A stretch of 8,180 bases of DNA from Deltaproteobacteria bacterium (GTDB taxonomy: Bacteria; Chloroflexota; Dehalococcoidia; Dehalococcoidales; BS750m-G39), in contig JAUWGI010000027.1 of NCBI GenBank assembly GCA_030606505.1, positions 1-8,180 on the forward strand. Direction: 5' to 3'. Below the pieces are notes generated by a model. It was not told the DNA's origin. It worked only from the letters and a program-made list of their open reading frames with translations, and ran no database searches. The translations under genes and the position numbers were made by a program. Of the stretch, positions 1 to 5,145 are shown piece by piece (the stretch's first letter is position 1; each line of letters starts with the position of its first letter).

Positions 1-154
1 GGGCCAGATTTCACAATTAAATACAGACAAAGGAATAAAGACCGCCAATAGCTGATGGCTTAAGTTATCTTTGGTGAGGTTCGGGCAGTTGTCCTGGAGG
101 CAGCTTAAGGGGCAAAATAAGAACCGTAAAAAAACAAACAATGTATGAGGGAAA

Positions 155-1330
155 ATGGTAACCGCTCTCGATATACAACCCAAACGGGCAATCTGGATTA
201 CCATCGCCCTGCTGGTCGGCATCTACCTGGCGATGAACATGGGCCTGGCCAAGGCCATTGGCGGCTTTGCCGGCACCTATATCGCTATTCCGCTCCTCTG
301 GATAATTATCGGCGTGGCGGTTATATTCTTACCCCGATACAGAACCGCCGCCAAATTAAAGGACAAGAGTTCTATCATTCAGCTGGCGCTAATGATTGGC
401 TTCTTCCAGATGGTACTCCTCATTGTTGGCGGGCTCTTTGCCAGCTTTGGCAAGAGCCCCTACTCCTTCACCCCGACGGGTATATTAACCAACCTCCTTT
501 TTGTGGCTGCCATGCTCTTCGGCATGGAGTTCAGCCGGGCGTGGCTGGTCAACCACCTGGGAAGGAAACGCGTCTTCCTGGCGCTGGCCTCAGTCGCCCT
601 GCTCTACACGCTACTATCCGTACCGCTAACCCAGATCACCGGGCTCAGACTAGAGGTCGGCTCCATTGATTTTATCAACTCCACCTTCCTGCCGTCGCTG
701 GCCGAGAACCTGCTGGCGACATTCCTGGCCCTGTTAGGCGGGCCGATACCCGCCCTGCTCTACCGCGGGATACTTCAGGCCTTCTGGTGGTTCAGCCCCG
801 TCCTCCCCGACCTCCCCTGTATGTTCAAAGGGCTTATCGGGACAGCGCTACCCATTGTCGGGCTGGTGCTGATGAACAGCCTCTACTCACCCCAGACCGG
901 CCCTAAAAAGGGAAAACGAGCCGAGAGCGGCTCCATAACCGGCTGGATTGTTACCACCGTTGCCGCCGTAGCCATAATCTGGTTTGCGGTGGGGCTTTTT
1001 CCCTTCCAGCCGGCGCTGGTGGGCAGTGGCAGTATGGAGCCCAAGATGTATCCCGGCGACGTGGTCATAATCGCCAAGGTGCCAGCCGATAACATCGAGA
1101 CGGGTGACGTTATACAGTTCCGGGTACCGGAAGCAGTCACCGTGATGCACCGGGTAATCGAGATTCAGGAAACGGAAGAAGGCTCAAAGGTCTTCATAAC
1201 CAAGGGTGACGCCAACGACGAGCCGGACTCAGAGCCGGTACTCCCGGATAACGTGGTCGGCAAAGCCGTACTCACCATCCCCAAGATAGGCTGGGCGTCA
1301 GTAGTGGTCAAGGGATTCTTCACCGGATAG
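155..1330 (+). CDS. Signal peptidase I, S26B (Ser/His) type, with polytopic N-terminal membrane domain
   Basis: 391 residues. The C-terminal part (about 285-391) is a signal peptidase domain. It has SGSMEP with nucleophile Ser293, then VMHRV with His332 where LepB-type enzymes carry Lys, then a GDANDEPD box (Asp352, Asp358). That Ser/His/Asp set is typical of the archaeal, ER and SipW-like S26B branch. It should cleave signal peptides of exported proteins on the outer face of the membrane. The first ~285 residues hold about eight hydrophobic segments (near 11-33, 36-59, 74-97, 108-128, 139-158, 180-202, 226-245, 262-283). They include a YRG...FSPVLPD stretch (203-219) that I recall from long archaeal-type homologues. 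A plain signal peptidase is about 170-200 residues, so this is an extended form. The ATG at 155 follows GAGGG (147-151) by three bases. The DUF5305-like gene begins 21 bases after the stop, suggesting co-transcription. The peptidase call is firm; the role of the membrane domain is unknown. Confidence 0.9.
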   Translation: MVTALDIQPKRAIWITIALLVGIYLAMNMGLAKAIGGFAGTYIAIPLLWIIIGVAVIFLPRYRTAAKLKDKSSIIQLALMIGFFQMVLLIVGGLFASFGKSPYSFTPTGILTNLLFVAAMLFGMEFSRAWLVNHLGRKRVFLALASVALLYTLLSVPLTQITGLRLEVGSIDFINSTFLPSLAENLLATFLALLGGPIPALLYRGILQAFWWFSPVLPDLPCMFKGLIGTALPIVGLVLMNSLYSPQTGPKKGKRAESGSITGWIVTTVAAVAIIWFAVGLFPFQPALVGSGSMEPKMYPGDVVIIAKVPADNIETGDVIQFRVPEAVTVMHRVIEIQETEEGSKVFITKGDANDEPDSEPVLPDNVVGKAVLTIPKIGWASVVVKGFFTG

Positions 1331-1351
1331 ATATAAGCAGGTAGATAAAAA

Positions 1352-2998
1352 ATGAAAAAGCTATTTTTAGACAGAGAAAAAATCCACAAATGGACGAAGC
1401 GGGCAGCCACCATCAGCGCCGTCATATTCATCATCTCGCTGATTGGCATGCTGGCGGGCAGCACCCTGCCCACCGAAGTGGAAGAGGAAGTCTCCCTGCT
1501 CAACTACGAGCACAACGGCCGATTCGATTACCTGGTCTACCTGAAGCCCTCCTACCTGTTCGGCCCCGAACCCAGGGAGGAGCCGGAGCCCCCGCCCAAC
1601 CCCCAATACCCCATCGCCCTCATTGACGACGAAATTGAAATGAGCTTCAGGTACGAGACGGATGCACCGCTATTGCAGGCGGTAAAACAGGGGGTAAAGG
1701 TAGAAGCGGTCCTGCAAAACGGCGACCTCTGGCAGAAAACGGTTGAACTGGTGCCCGTAACCGACAAAACGGGCAACTTCAAGGTTGAGTTTGAGCTTGA
1801 CCTCGATGAAATCAACGAGCTGTTTGACACCATTGACGAAGAGACCGAGATTCGCACCTCAAGTCGTGAGGTAACCCTGGTGGCTACGGTGGGGCTGGGC
1901 GAGGGCCTGGAGAGCGAGTCCCTCATTCAAAGCCTGCCGATAGTGCTGTCGGGCAGCACCATCGAGATAGGCGGTAACCTGGTCTCGACGGTGCTGGACC
2001 CCACCGGGGGAATAGAAGCCCGGGGGACCTTCGATTACACCATCTATCTGGAAGAGAACTCCCTGTATAAAACCGATACATTAAAACCCCCCAAATCCAC
2101 CCCCTATATCCCCCCGCAGCCGAAAACGCTGGGGGTAGGGCCGGTAATCCCCTACCAGCTGGTGGACAGGATGGAGACCAGCTATTACTACGATTTCCGG
2201 GCTTCCCGTCCGGTAACTGAAGTGACCCAGGAAGTAACCATAACCGCCACCATTGATAATCCGGAGTTCTGGAGCAAGACCTTCGTTCTGGTGCCCAGCA
2301 CCAGGCAACCGGATAGTCTCAAGGTCGATTTCCCGTTAGACATAGTCTATCTAAACGAACTGCTTACCGCCATCCGCACTGAAACCGGGACAGGGGGGGA
2401 AGCCTATAATTTCATCATCGAGGCCTTTGTCCACGTTACGGCGCAGACAGATATCGGAACGATAGATGAAACCTTCACCCAGACCTTAAGCACCGAGCTG
2501 GGGGGAGGCACCCTGATATGGAATGAGGAGCTAGAGATGACCCAGGAAGATGCCATCACCACCACCCGGATTATCCCCAACCCCAGCCGGTATCTGGGGC
2601 TATCGGTAGACGGGCTAAAAACGACCTCCCTTATCCTGGGCCTCATTTTCCTGGTTATCTTCATCGCCTCGCTGGTGTTCTACAACCAGACCAAGCCGGT
2701 GGAGCTGTCCCTCTTTGAGAAGGAAGCGCTGGCGGTCGGTAAGAAATACGCCGACCGCATCGCCCAGGCCAGCAGCCAGACACCGATAGACGATGAGAAG
2801 ATAATATCGCTGGGGTCAATAGAAGACCTGGTCAAGGTAGCCGATGAGCTGGGCAAACCGATAATGCACCAGCCACCCACCGCCTCGGAGAAGCGGCACA
2901 CCTACTATGTAATTGATGGCACCAGCCAGTACCAGTATACCATCGCCAAGCAAACTAAGGAGCGGAGAAGCCATGTTGGAAAGAGTGAATGGTTCTAG
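1352..2998 (+). CDS. DUF5305-like bitopic membrane protein with duplicated extracytoplasmic domain
   Basis: 548 residues. A positively charged N-terminus leads into a TM helix (about 19-38), a large outer region (40-420), a second TM helix (about 424-444) and an inner tail. The outer region is visibly duplicated. FDYLVYLKPSYLF (58-70) matches FDYTIYLEENSLY (227-239), and LWQKTVELVPV plus the following DLDEINEL (126-157) match FWSKTFVLVPS plus DIVYLNEL (306-337). Both copies look beta-rich and are preceded or split by proline-rich linkers (72-87, 246-256). The tail has the pattern SIEDLVKVADELGKPI (489-504) followed by a Tyr-rich end (518-529), which I associate with DUF5305 proteins known mainly from archaea beside signal peptidases. 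No enzyme motif is visible. Being sandwiched between the signal peptidase and an HTH gene suggests a role in recognising, presenting or holding secreted substrates; this is inference. The ribosome site is weak (GCAGGT). Confidence 0.75.
   Translation: MKKLFLDREKIHKWTKRAATISAVIFIISLIGMLAGSTLPTEVEEEVSLLNYEHNGRFDYLVYLKPSYLFGPEPREEPEPPPNPQYPIALIDDEIEMSFRYETDAPLLQAVKQGVKVEAVLQNGDLWQKTVELVPVTDKTGNFKVEFELDLDEINELFDTIDEETEIRTSSREVTLVATVGLGEGLESESLIQSLPIVLSGSTIEIGGNLVSTVLDPTGGIEARGTFDYTIYLEENSLYKTDTLKPPKSTPYIPPQPKTLGVGPVIPYQLVDRMETSYYYDFRASRPVTEVTQEVTITATIDNPEFWSKTFVLVPSTRQPDSLKVDFPLDIVYLNELLTAIRTETGTGGEAYNFIIEAFVHVTAQTDIGTIDETFTQTLSTELGGGTLIWNEELEMTQEDAITTTRIIPNPSRYLGLSVDGLKTTSLILGLIFLVIFIASLVFYNQTKPVELSLFEKEALAVGKKYADRIAQASSQTPIDDEKIISLGSIEDLVKVADELGKPIMHQPPTASEKRHTYYVIDGTSQYQYTIAKQTKERRSHVGKSEWF
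2957..2967 (+). promoter_or_regulatory. Ribosome binding site that fixes the HTH gene start
   Basis: AAGGAG (2957-2962) followed by GGAG (2964-2967) lies 5-10 bases before the ATG at 2973. It sits inside the end of the DUF5305-like gene, pointing to translational coupling and against the in-frame ATG codons at 2913 and 2916, which lack such a site. Confidence 0.65.
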
Positions 2999-3323
2999 AC
3001 ACACGCAAGTAGCCAGCCTGCGCAAGGCAGGCTTTACCTACGCCGAGATCGGCCGCAAGCTAGGCTTAACCCGGGAGCGGATAAGGCAGATAGCCAATGC
3101 CGAGACCACGGCCAAGAAAAGGCCGTCCCGCAGCGACCCCGATGCCCTGCTCACCACCGCCGAGGTAGCCGAGCTGCTCAACGTCCACGTCAACACAGTC
3201 CGGCGCTGGAGCAACAGGGGGGTGCTGGAAACCTACCGCATCGGGTCCCGCGGCGACCGCAGGTTAAGGCAGGGGGACGTTAACAAGCTGCTGCGCAAGA
3301 GCCGCCCGGTTAACAAACTGTAA
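2973..3323 (+). CDS. Small DNA-binding protein with two different HTH domains
   Basis: 116 residues from the ATG at 2973, chosen over an in-frame ATG at 2913 because of the ribosome site and the smaller overlap (26 bases) with the preceding gene. Residues about 12-42 form a helix-turn-helix with FTYAEIGRKLGLTRERIRQI, very close to sigma-70 region 4.2. Residues about 59-108 form a second HTH of the MerR/excisionase (BldC-like) kind: LLTTAEVAELLNVHVNTVRRWSNRGVLETYRIGSRGDRR. It is strongly basic and has no effector, dimerisation or sensor domain. It is too short to be a sigma factor because region 2 is absent. It probably binds DNA as a local regulator of the signal peptidase/DUF5305 unit, to which it is physically coupled; that target is inferred. 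A transposon or phage accessory regulator is a less likely alternative, as no mobile genes are nearby. Confidence 0.8.
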   Translation: MLERVNGSRHTQVASLRKAGFTYAEIGRKLGLTRERIRQIANAETTAKKRPSRSDPDALLTTAEVAELLNVHVNTVRRWSNRGVLETYRIGSRGDRRLRQGDVNKLLRKSRPVNKL

Positions 3324-3327
3324 ATCA

Positions 3328-3373
3328 GTGACCACGGTGCACCGATAGATTATCGGCGGTAGTCCGTGGTCAC
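3328..3373 (+). repeat. 46-nt nested inverted repeat after the HTH gene
   Basis: Perfect 10-bp arms GTGACCACGG (3328-3337) and CCGTGGTCAC (3364-3373) enclose an inner 6-bp hairpin CCGATA/TATCGG (3342-3347, 3351-3356) with a 3-base loop. It begins five bases after the HTH stop codon. No T-run follows on either strand, so it is not a standard intrinsic terminator. It could stabilise the mRNA 3' end, act with Rho, or be a protein-binding site. Confidence 0.6.
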
Positions 3374-3434
3374 CAACGTCAAGGCACTAACCCACTAAAT
3401 CACCCACCCCCCCAACAAATACTCATCGTAAAAT

Positions 3435-3463
3435 TTGTATTCCAGCCCCCATACTGCTATATA
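3435..3463 (+). promoter_or_regulatory. Weak candidate promoter for the DUF454 gene
   Basis: TTGTAT (3435-3440), 17 bases, TATATA (3458-3463). Each box is far from consensus. A start site about seven bases downstream would leave a leader of only about eight bases before the ATG at 3478, which fits the lack of a clear Shine-Dalgarno there. Confidence 0.25.
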
Positions 3464-3477
3464 TATGGGTAGATTCC

Positions 3478-3855
3478 ATGTCGGAAAAATTAAAGCGTCA
3501 GCTGCTGCTGGCCGCCGGTACGCTATCCCTGGCGATAGGCATAGTCGGCATCTTTGTCCCGATACTACCCACCACCCCGTTTCTGCTGCTGGCCGCCGGC
3601 TGCTACCTGCGCAGCTCACCGAGGTTCTATAGCTGGCTGATGAACAGCCGGTTTTTCGGCGCCTATATCAGGAACTACATCGAGGGCAGGGGCATACCGC
3701 TCAAGGTCAAGCTCTTTATCATTATTGTATTATGGGCGACCATCGGCATATCGATATGGCTGGTAGCCAACACAGTGGTCACCGTAATCCTCTTGATTGT
3801 CGCCGTCGGGGTCACCCTGCACATTATCTTTATCAGGACCAAAACAAAAAGCTAA
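3478..3855 (+). CDS. DUF454 (YbaN-like) small inner-membrane protein
   Basis: 125 residues, the usual size for this family. It carries the family signature GIVGIFVPILPTTPFLLLAA (21-40), followed by CYLRSSPRFYSWLMNSRFFG (42-61), IRNYIEGRGIP (64-74) and a lysine-flanked second hydrophobic half (78-119). Helices are expected near 8-40, 80-98 and 99-119, so it sits in the cytoplasmic membrane. The molecular function of DUF454 proteins is not established and nothing here narrows it. The gene stands alone: 154 bases separate it from the HTH gene and the next gene is convergent. There is no good ribosome site before the ATG at 3478, only a G-rich GGGTAG, so short-leader or leaderless translation is possible. 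An upstream ATG at 3464 runs straight into a stop, leaving 3478 as the sensible start. Confidence 0.85.
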   Translation: MSEKLKRQLLLAAGTLSLAIGIVGIFVPILPTTPFLLLAAGCYLRSSPRFYSWLMNSRFFGAYIRNYIEGRGIPLKVKLFIIIVLWATIGISIWLVANTVVTVILLIVAVGVTLHIIFIRTKTKS

Positions 3856-3866
3856 CGGCAAATCCT

Positions 3867-3892
3867 GCGGTCTCCAAAACCGCCCGTCTTTT
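3867..3892 (+). terminator. Weak terminator-like hairpin after the DUF454 gene, shaped like a tRNA-Trp anticodon arm
   Basis: GCGGT (3867-3871), 7-base loop CTCCAAA (3872-3878), ACCGC (3879-3883), then CCGTCTTTT. The short GC-only stem plus T-rich tail could end the DUF454 transcript 12 bases after its stop codon. The stem and loop also match the anticodon arm of tRNA-Trp (CCA at 3874-3876), but no D-arm, T-arm or acceptor stem surrounds it. Confidence 0.35.
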
Positions 3893-3931
3893 AAGTGTAT
3901 TTAGCCACCGGCACTCTAAATAGCCGAAAGC

Positions 3932-3965
3932 AAAGTAAAAGGCGCCTGGTTTGGCGTCAGGCGCC
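3932..3965 (-). terminator. Terminator hairpin between convergent units
   Basis: Perfect 8-bp arms GGCGCCTG (3941-3948) and CAGGCGCC (3958-3965) with a 9-base loop. Read on the minus strand the stem is followed directly by TTTTACTTTG, so it fits the end of the PadR cluster. On the plus strand the trailing CTGTATTT is poorer but may also stop DUF454 transcripts. Confidence 0.6.
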
Positions 3966-3981
3966 CTGTATTTCACTTAAA

Positions 3982-4022
3982 CAAAGACAAAAGGGCAAAA
4001 AACTTATTCGTGCCTCTTGCCC
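3982..4022 (-). terminator. First terminator-like hairpin after the PadR cluster
   Basis: GGGCAA (4022-4017 on the minus strand) pairs with TTGCCC (3998-3993) across an 18-base loop and is followed by TTTTGTCTTTG. It begins 17 bases after the last stop codon of the cluster. The long loop makes it weaker than the second hairpin about 30 bases further on, so the two may act in tandem. Confidence 0.45.
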
Positions 4023-4038
4023 GCGTCCAGGCTCATAT

Positions 4039-4242
4039 TTAACCCCACCATTCGTGTTTTTTGCCGGCGGCGGCGGCCAGAGGGGCCACGGCCAGCCAGA
4101 GGGTAATGGTAACCAGCATAGACATGGGGTAGTTAATAGTTACCATGCCGATTTTGGGCGCAATCACCCCCCAGAGTAGCATCAAGAAGAACGAACTGAG
4201 AAAGAAACCGGGAATAGCCGCAAATACCCTAAAATAACCCAT
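4039..4242 (-). CDS. 67-residue two-helix membrane protein, unknown function
   Basis: Two hydrophobic segments (about residues 7-28 and 36-59) are joined by a short stretch with APKIGMVTINYP, and the tail is KKHEWWG. This gives a helical hairpin in the cytoplasmic membrane, probably with the lysine-containing tail inside. I do not recognise a family. The start is well supported: AAGGAGGA (4255-4248) sits five bases before the ATG at 4242. The ATG lies one base after the stop codon of the HicB-like gene, so translation is surely coupled. It is the last gene of the PadR cluster. PadR regulators often control small membrane proteins or transporters, which would fit, but no specific role can be read. 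A small hydrophobic toxin is conceivable but unsupported by any known motif. Confidence 0.75.
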   Translation of the reverse strand: MGYFRVFAAIPGFFLSSFFLMLLWGVIAPKIGMVTINYPMSMLVTITLWLAVAPLAAAAGKKHEWWG

Positions 4243-4243
4243 T

Positions 4244-4438
4244 CTAGTCCTCCTTTTTTATATTTTCCAGCTTGCGGTCAATCATTGTATCCACGCCGAA
4301 GTGGGCCGCCTCTCTCAAGTCCTGCAGGGCTTCGTCTGCGGTTTTGCCGGTGCCGATAACCACCGGCTCCCAGACGATGTAGTACTCCCCGCTTTTCTCA
4401 TCAAACTCAAGGTTAATAGTGTTAGCCAAGGCGTTCAC
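4244..4438 (-). CDS. HicB-like protein without a HicA partner
   Basis: 64 residues from a GTG at 4438. The core reads INLEFDEKSGEYYIVWEPV (8-26), then GTGKTADEALQDLREAA (29-45). This is the HicB pattern: a beta-hairpin in which the protein reads its own sheet, then 'G.T.eEAl.nl.eA'. The tail is lysine/glutamate-rich. Full HicB antitoxins usually pair with a HicA mRNA interferase and often add a C-terminal DNA-binding domain. Neither is present here: the following gene is a membrane micro-protein and the PadR gene precedes. It may be a repurposed HicB fold or an antitoxin acting on a distant HicA. The longer in-frame ATG start at 4525 would overlap PadR by 77 bases with unrelated, Cys/Ser-rich sequence, so I reject it. 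GTG at 4438 has AAAGGGG five bases upstream. A TTG at 4429 is an alternative. Confidence 0.7.
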   Translation of the reverse strand: MNALANTINLEFDEKSGEYYIVWEPVVIGTGKTADEALQDLREAAHFGVDTMIDRKLENIKKED

Positions 4439-4443
4439 CCTTA

Positions 4444-4450
4444 CCCCTTT
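4444..4450 (-). promoter_or_regulatory. Ribosome binding site for the HicB-like GTG start
   Basis: AAAGGGG on the minus strand (4450-4444), overlapping the last bases of the PadR stop codon and lying five bases before GTG 4438. It favours the short HicB-like product and implies coupling to PadR translation. Confidence 0.5.
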
Positions 4451-4961
4451 ATTCTTCCAGTATGGCCTCGATGGCTCCGGCAGTATTGATAAGCACCTGG
4501 CGGATGCGCTGCATCTTGTCGGCATCCATACTGCGCAGCCCCCGCCCCAACAGATTCTCCAGGGCGTGGTACTCCTTCATCATGGTGGCCATCTTGCCGA
4601 TGTTCTTGAAACTCCACTTACTCTTCATATGGCTCCTGACCTCATCCGCCAAATCCTTGCGCTCCGTCAGGAAATTAAGCCCCTCCTCGGTGATGGTGTA
4701 GACCTTCCGGCCGTCCCTCTCGACGGCGGTGGCGTAGCCCATCTCCTCGAGCATCTGGAGGGTGGGATAGACGGCGCCGGGGCTGGGAGTATAAAGGCCG
4801 TGAGACATTTCTTCCAACTCACGGATAATCTCATAGCCGTGCCTCGGCTTATCCTTTATCAGGTCCAGGATAACGTACTTCAGGTCTCCCTTCTGGAAGG
4901 AGCTTCCCCGCCAGGGTCCCCAGAAAAATCCTTCTCCTCTGTGTGTTCGTCCTCTAAACAT
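4449..4961 (-). CDS. PadR-family transcriptional regulator
   Basis: 170 residues. The winged-helix domain (about 24-100) is a textbook PadR: KGDLKYVILDLIKDKPRHGYEI, then a GLYTPSPGAVYPTLQMLEEMGY recognition region (55-76) and the wing GRKVYTITEEGLNFL (84-98). Residues 105-170 are the helical C-terminal dimerisation segment. The first 23 residues are Gly/Arg/aromatic-rich (GEGFFWGPWRG), a low-complexity leader common in PadR proteins from anaerobes. ATG 4961 has AGGAGA (4972-4967) five bases upstream. PadR proteins are usually ligand-relieved repressors that control themselves and a neighbouring membrane protein or pump. Here the co-transcribed genes are the HicB-like and the 2-TM protein. AT-rich phased repeats at 4991-5030 and a palindrome at 5029-5038 upstream are plausible autoregulatory sites. 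The ligand is unknown. Confidence 0.93.
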   Translation of the reverse strand: MFRGRTHRGEGFFWGPWRGSSFQKGDLKYVILDLIKDKPRHGYEIIRELEEMSHGLYTPSPGAVYPTLQMLEEMGYATAVERDGRKVYTITEEGLNFLTERKDLADEVRSHMKSKWSFKNIGKMATMMKEYHALENLLGRGLRSMDADKMQRIRQVLINTAGAIEAILEE

Positions 4962-4990
4962 CTCTATCTCCTAAAACACTCCGGTTAATT

Positions 4991-5038
4991 GATATATCAC
5001 ATACTATCACGATATATCTTGATATATTGTAATATTAC
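4991..5038 (-). promoter_or_regulatory. Helically phased GATATATC repeats and palindrome upstream of PadR (candidate operator)
   Basis: Four adjacent 10-base units begin at 4991, 5001, 5011 and 5021: GATATATCAC, ATACTATCAC, GATATATCTT, GATATATTGT. GATATATC is itself a palindrome, and ATATATC-TT-GATATAT forms an inverted repeat (5012-5027). A perfect palindrome GTAATATTAC follows at 5029-5038. The block lies 30-77 bases before the PadR start, where its promoter must be. I could not pick convincing -35/-10 boxes. Confidence 0.6.
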
Positions 5039-5092
5039 TTTTAGCTTTTGTCAAGGGGTTTTGGAGGCAATTTTAGAGGAAATTCTAAAACT

Positions 5093-5118
5093 AAAAAGGG
5101 GAAACTTTCGGCTCCCCT
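5093..5118 (-). terminator. Intrinsic terminator of the zinc-ribbon gene
   Basis: On the minus strand AGGGGA (5118-5113) pairs with TCCCCT (5102-5097) and is followed at once by TTTTTAGTTTTAG. It starts 28 bases after the zinc-ribbon stop codon and separates that gene from the PadR cluster. Confidence 0.8.
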
Positions 5119-5145
5119 GCCCTTCTCGTCCAAATATACCAGAGG

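Noticed and set aside
1..154. Possible end of an upstream gene
   Set aside because: Frames 1 and 2 stay open from the window edge to stops at 49-51 and 53-55, but 16-17 codons without any motif cannot be told from chance, and no promoter boxes were convincing.
145..669. 174-codon frame overlapping the signal peptidase gene
   Set aside because: It is low-complexity, Arg/His/Pro-rich shadow sequence with no motif, lying inside a frame with clear catalytic residues.
2913..2972. Longer N-terminus for the HTH protein
   Set aside because: It would overlap the DUF5305-like gene by 86 bases, has no ribosome site, and adds 20 residues with no HTH similarity.
2973..3323. A sigma factor or phage excisionase
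   Set aside because: Sigma region 2 is absent, and no integrase, recombinase or phage gene is nearby.
3867..3940. A complete tRNA-Trp gene
   Set aside because: Only the anticodon arm is present; no D-loop GG, no GTTCGA T-loop and no pairing acceptor stem lie at the expected distances.
4439..4525. Longer N-terminus for the HicB-like protein
   Set aside because: It lies in the PadR coding region, is rich in Cys/Ser/Arg, and is unlike the HicB start; GTG 4438 has its own ribosome site.
4419..4988. 189-codon plus-strand frame opposite PadR
   Set aside because: It is an antisense shadow of the PadR gene, with no start signal and no recognisable motif.
4991..5030. A CRISPR-like or mobile-element repeat
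   Set aside because: The units are 10 bases long, contiguous and AT-rich with no spacers, cas genes, transposase or target duplications.
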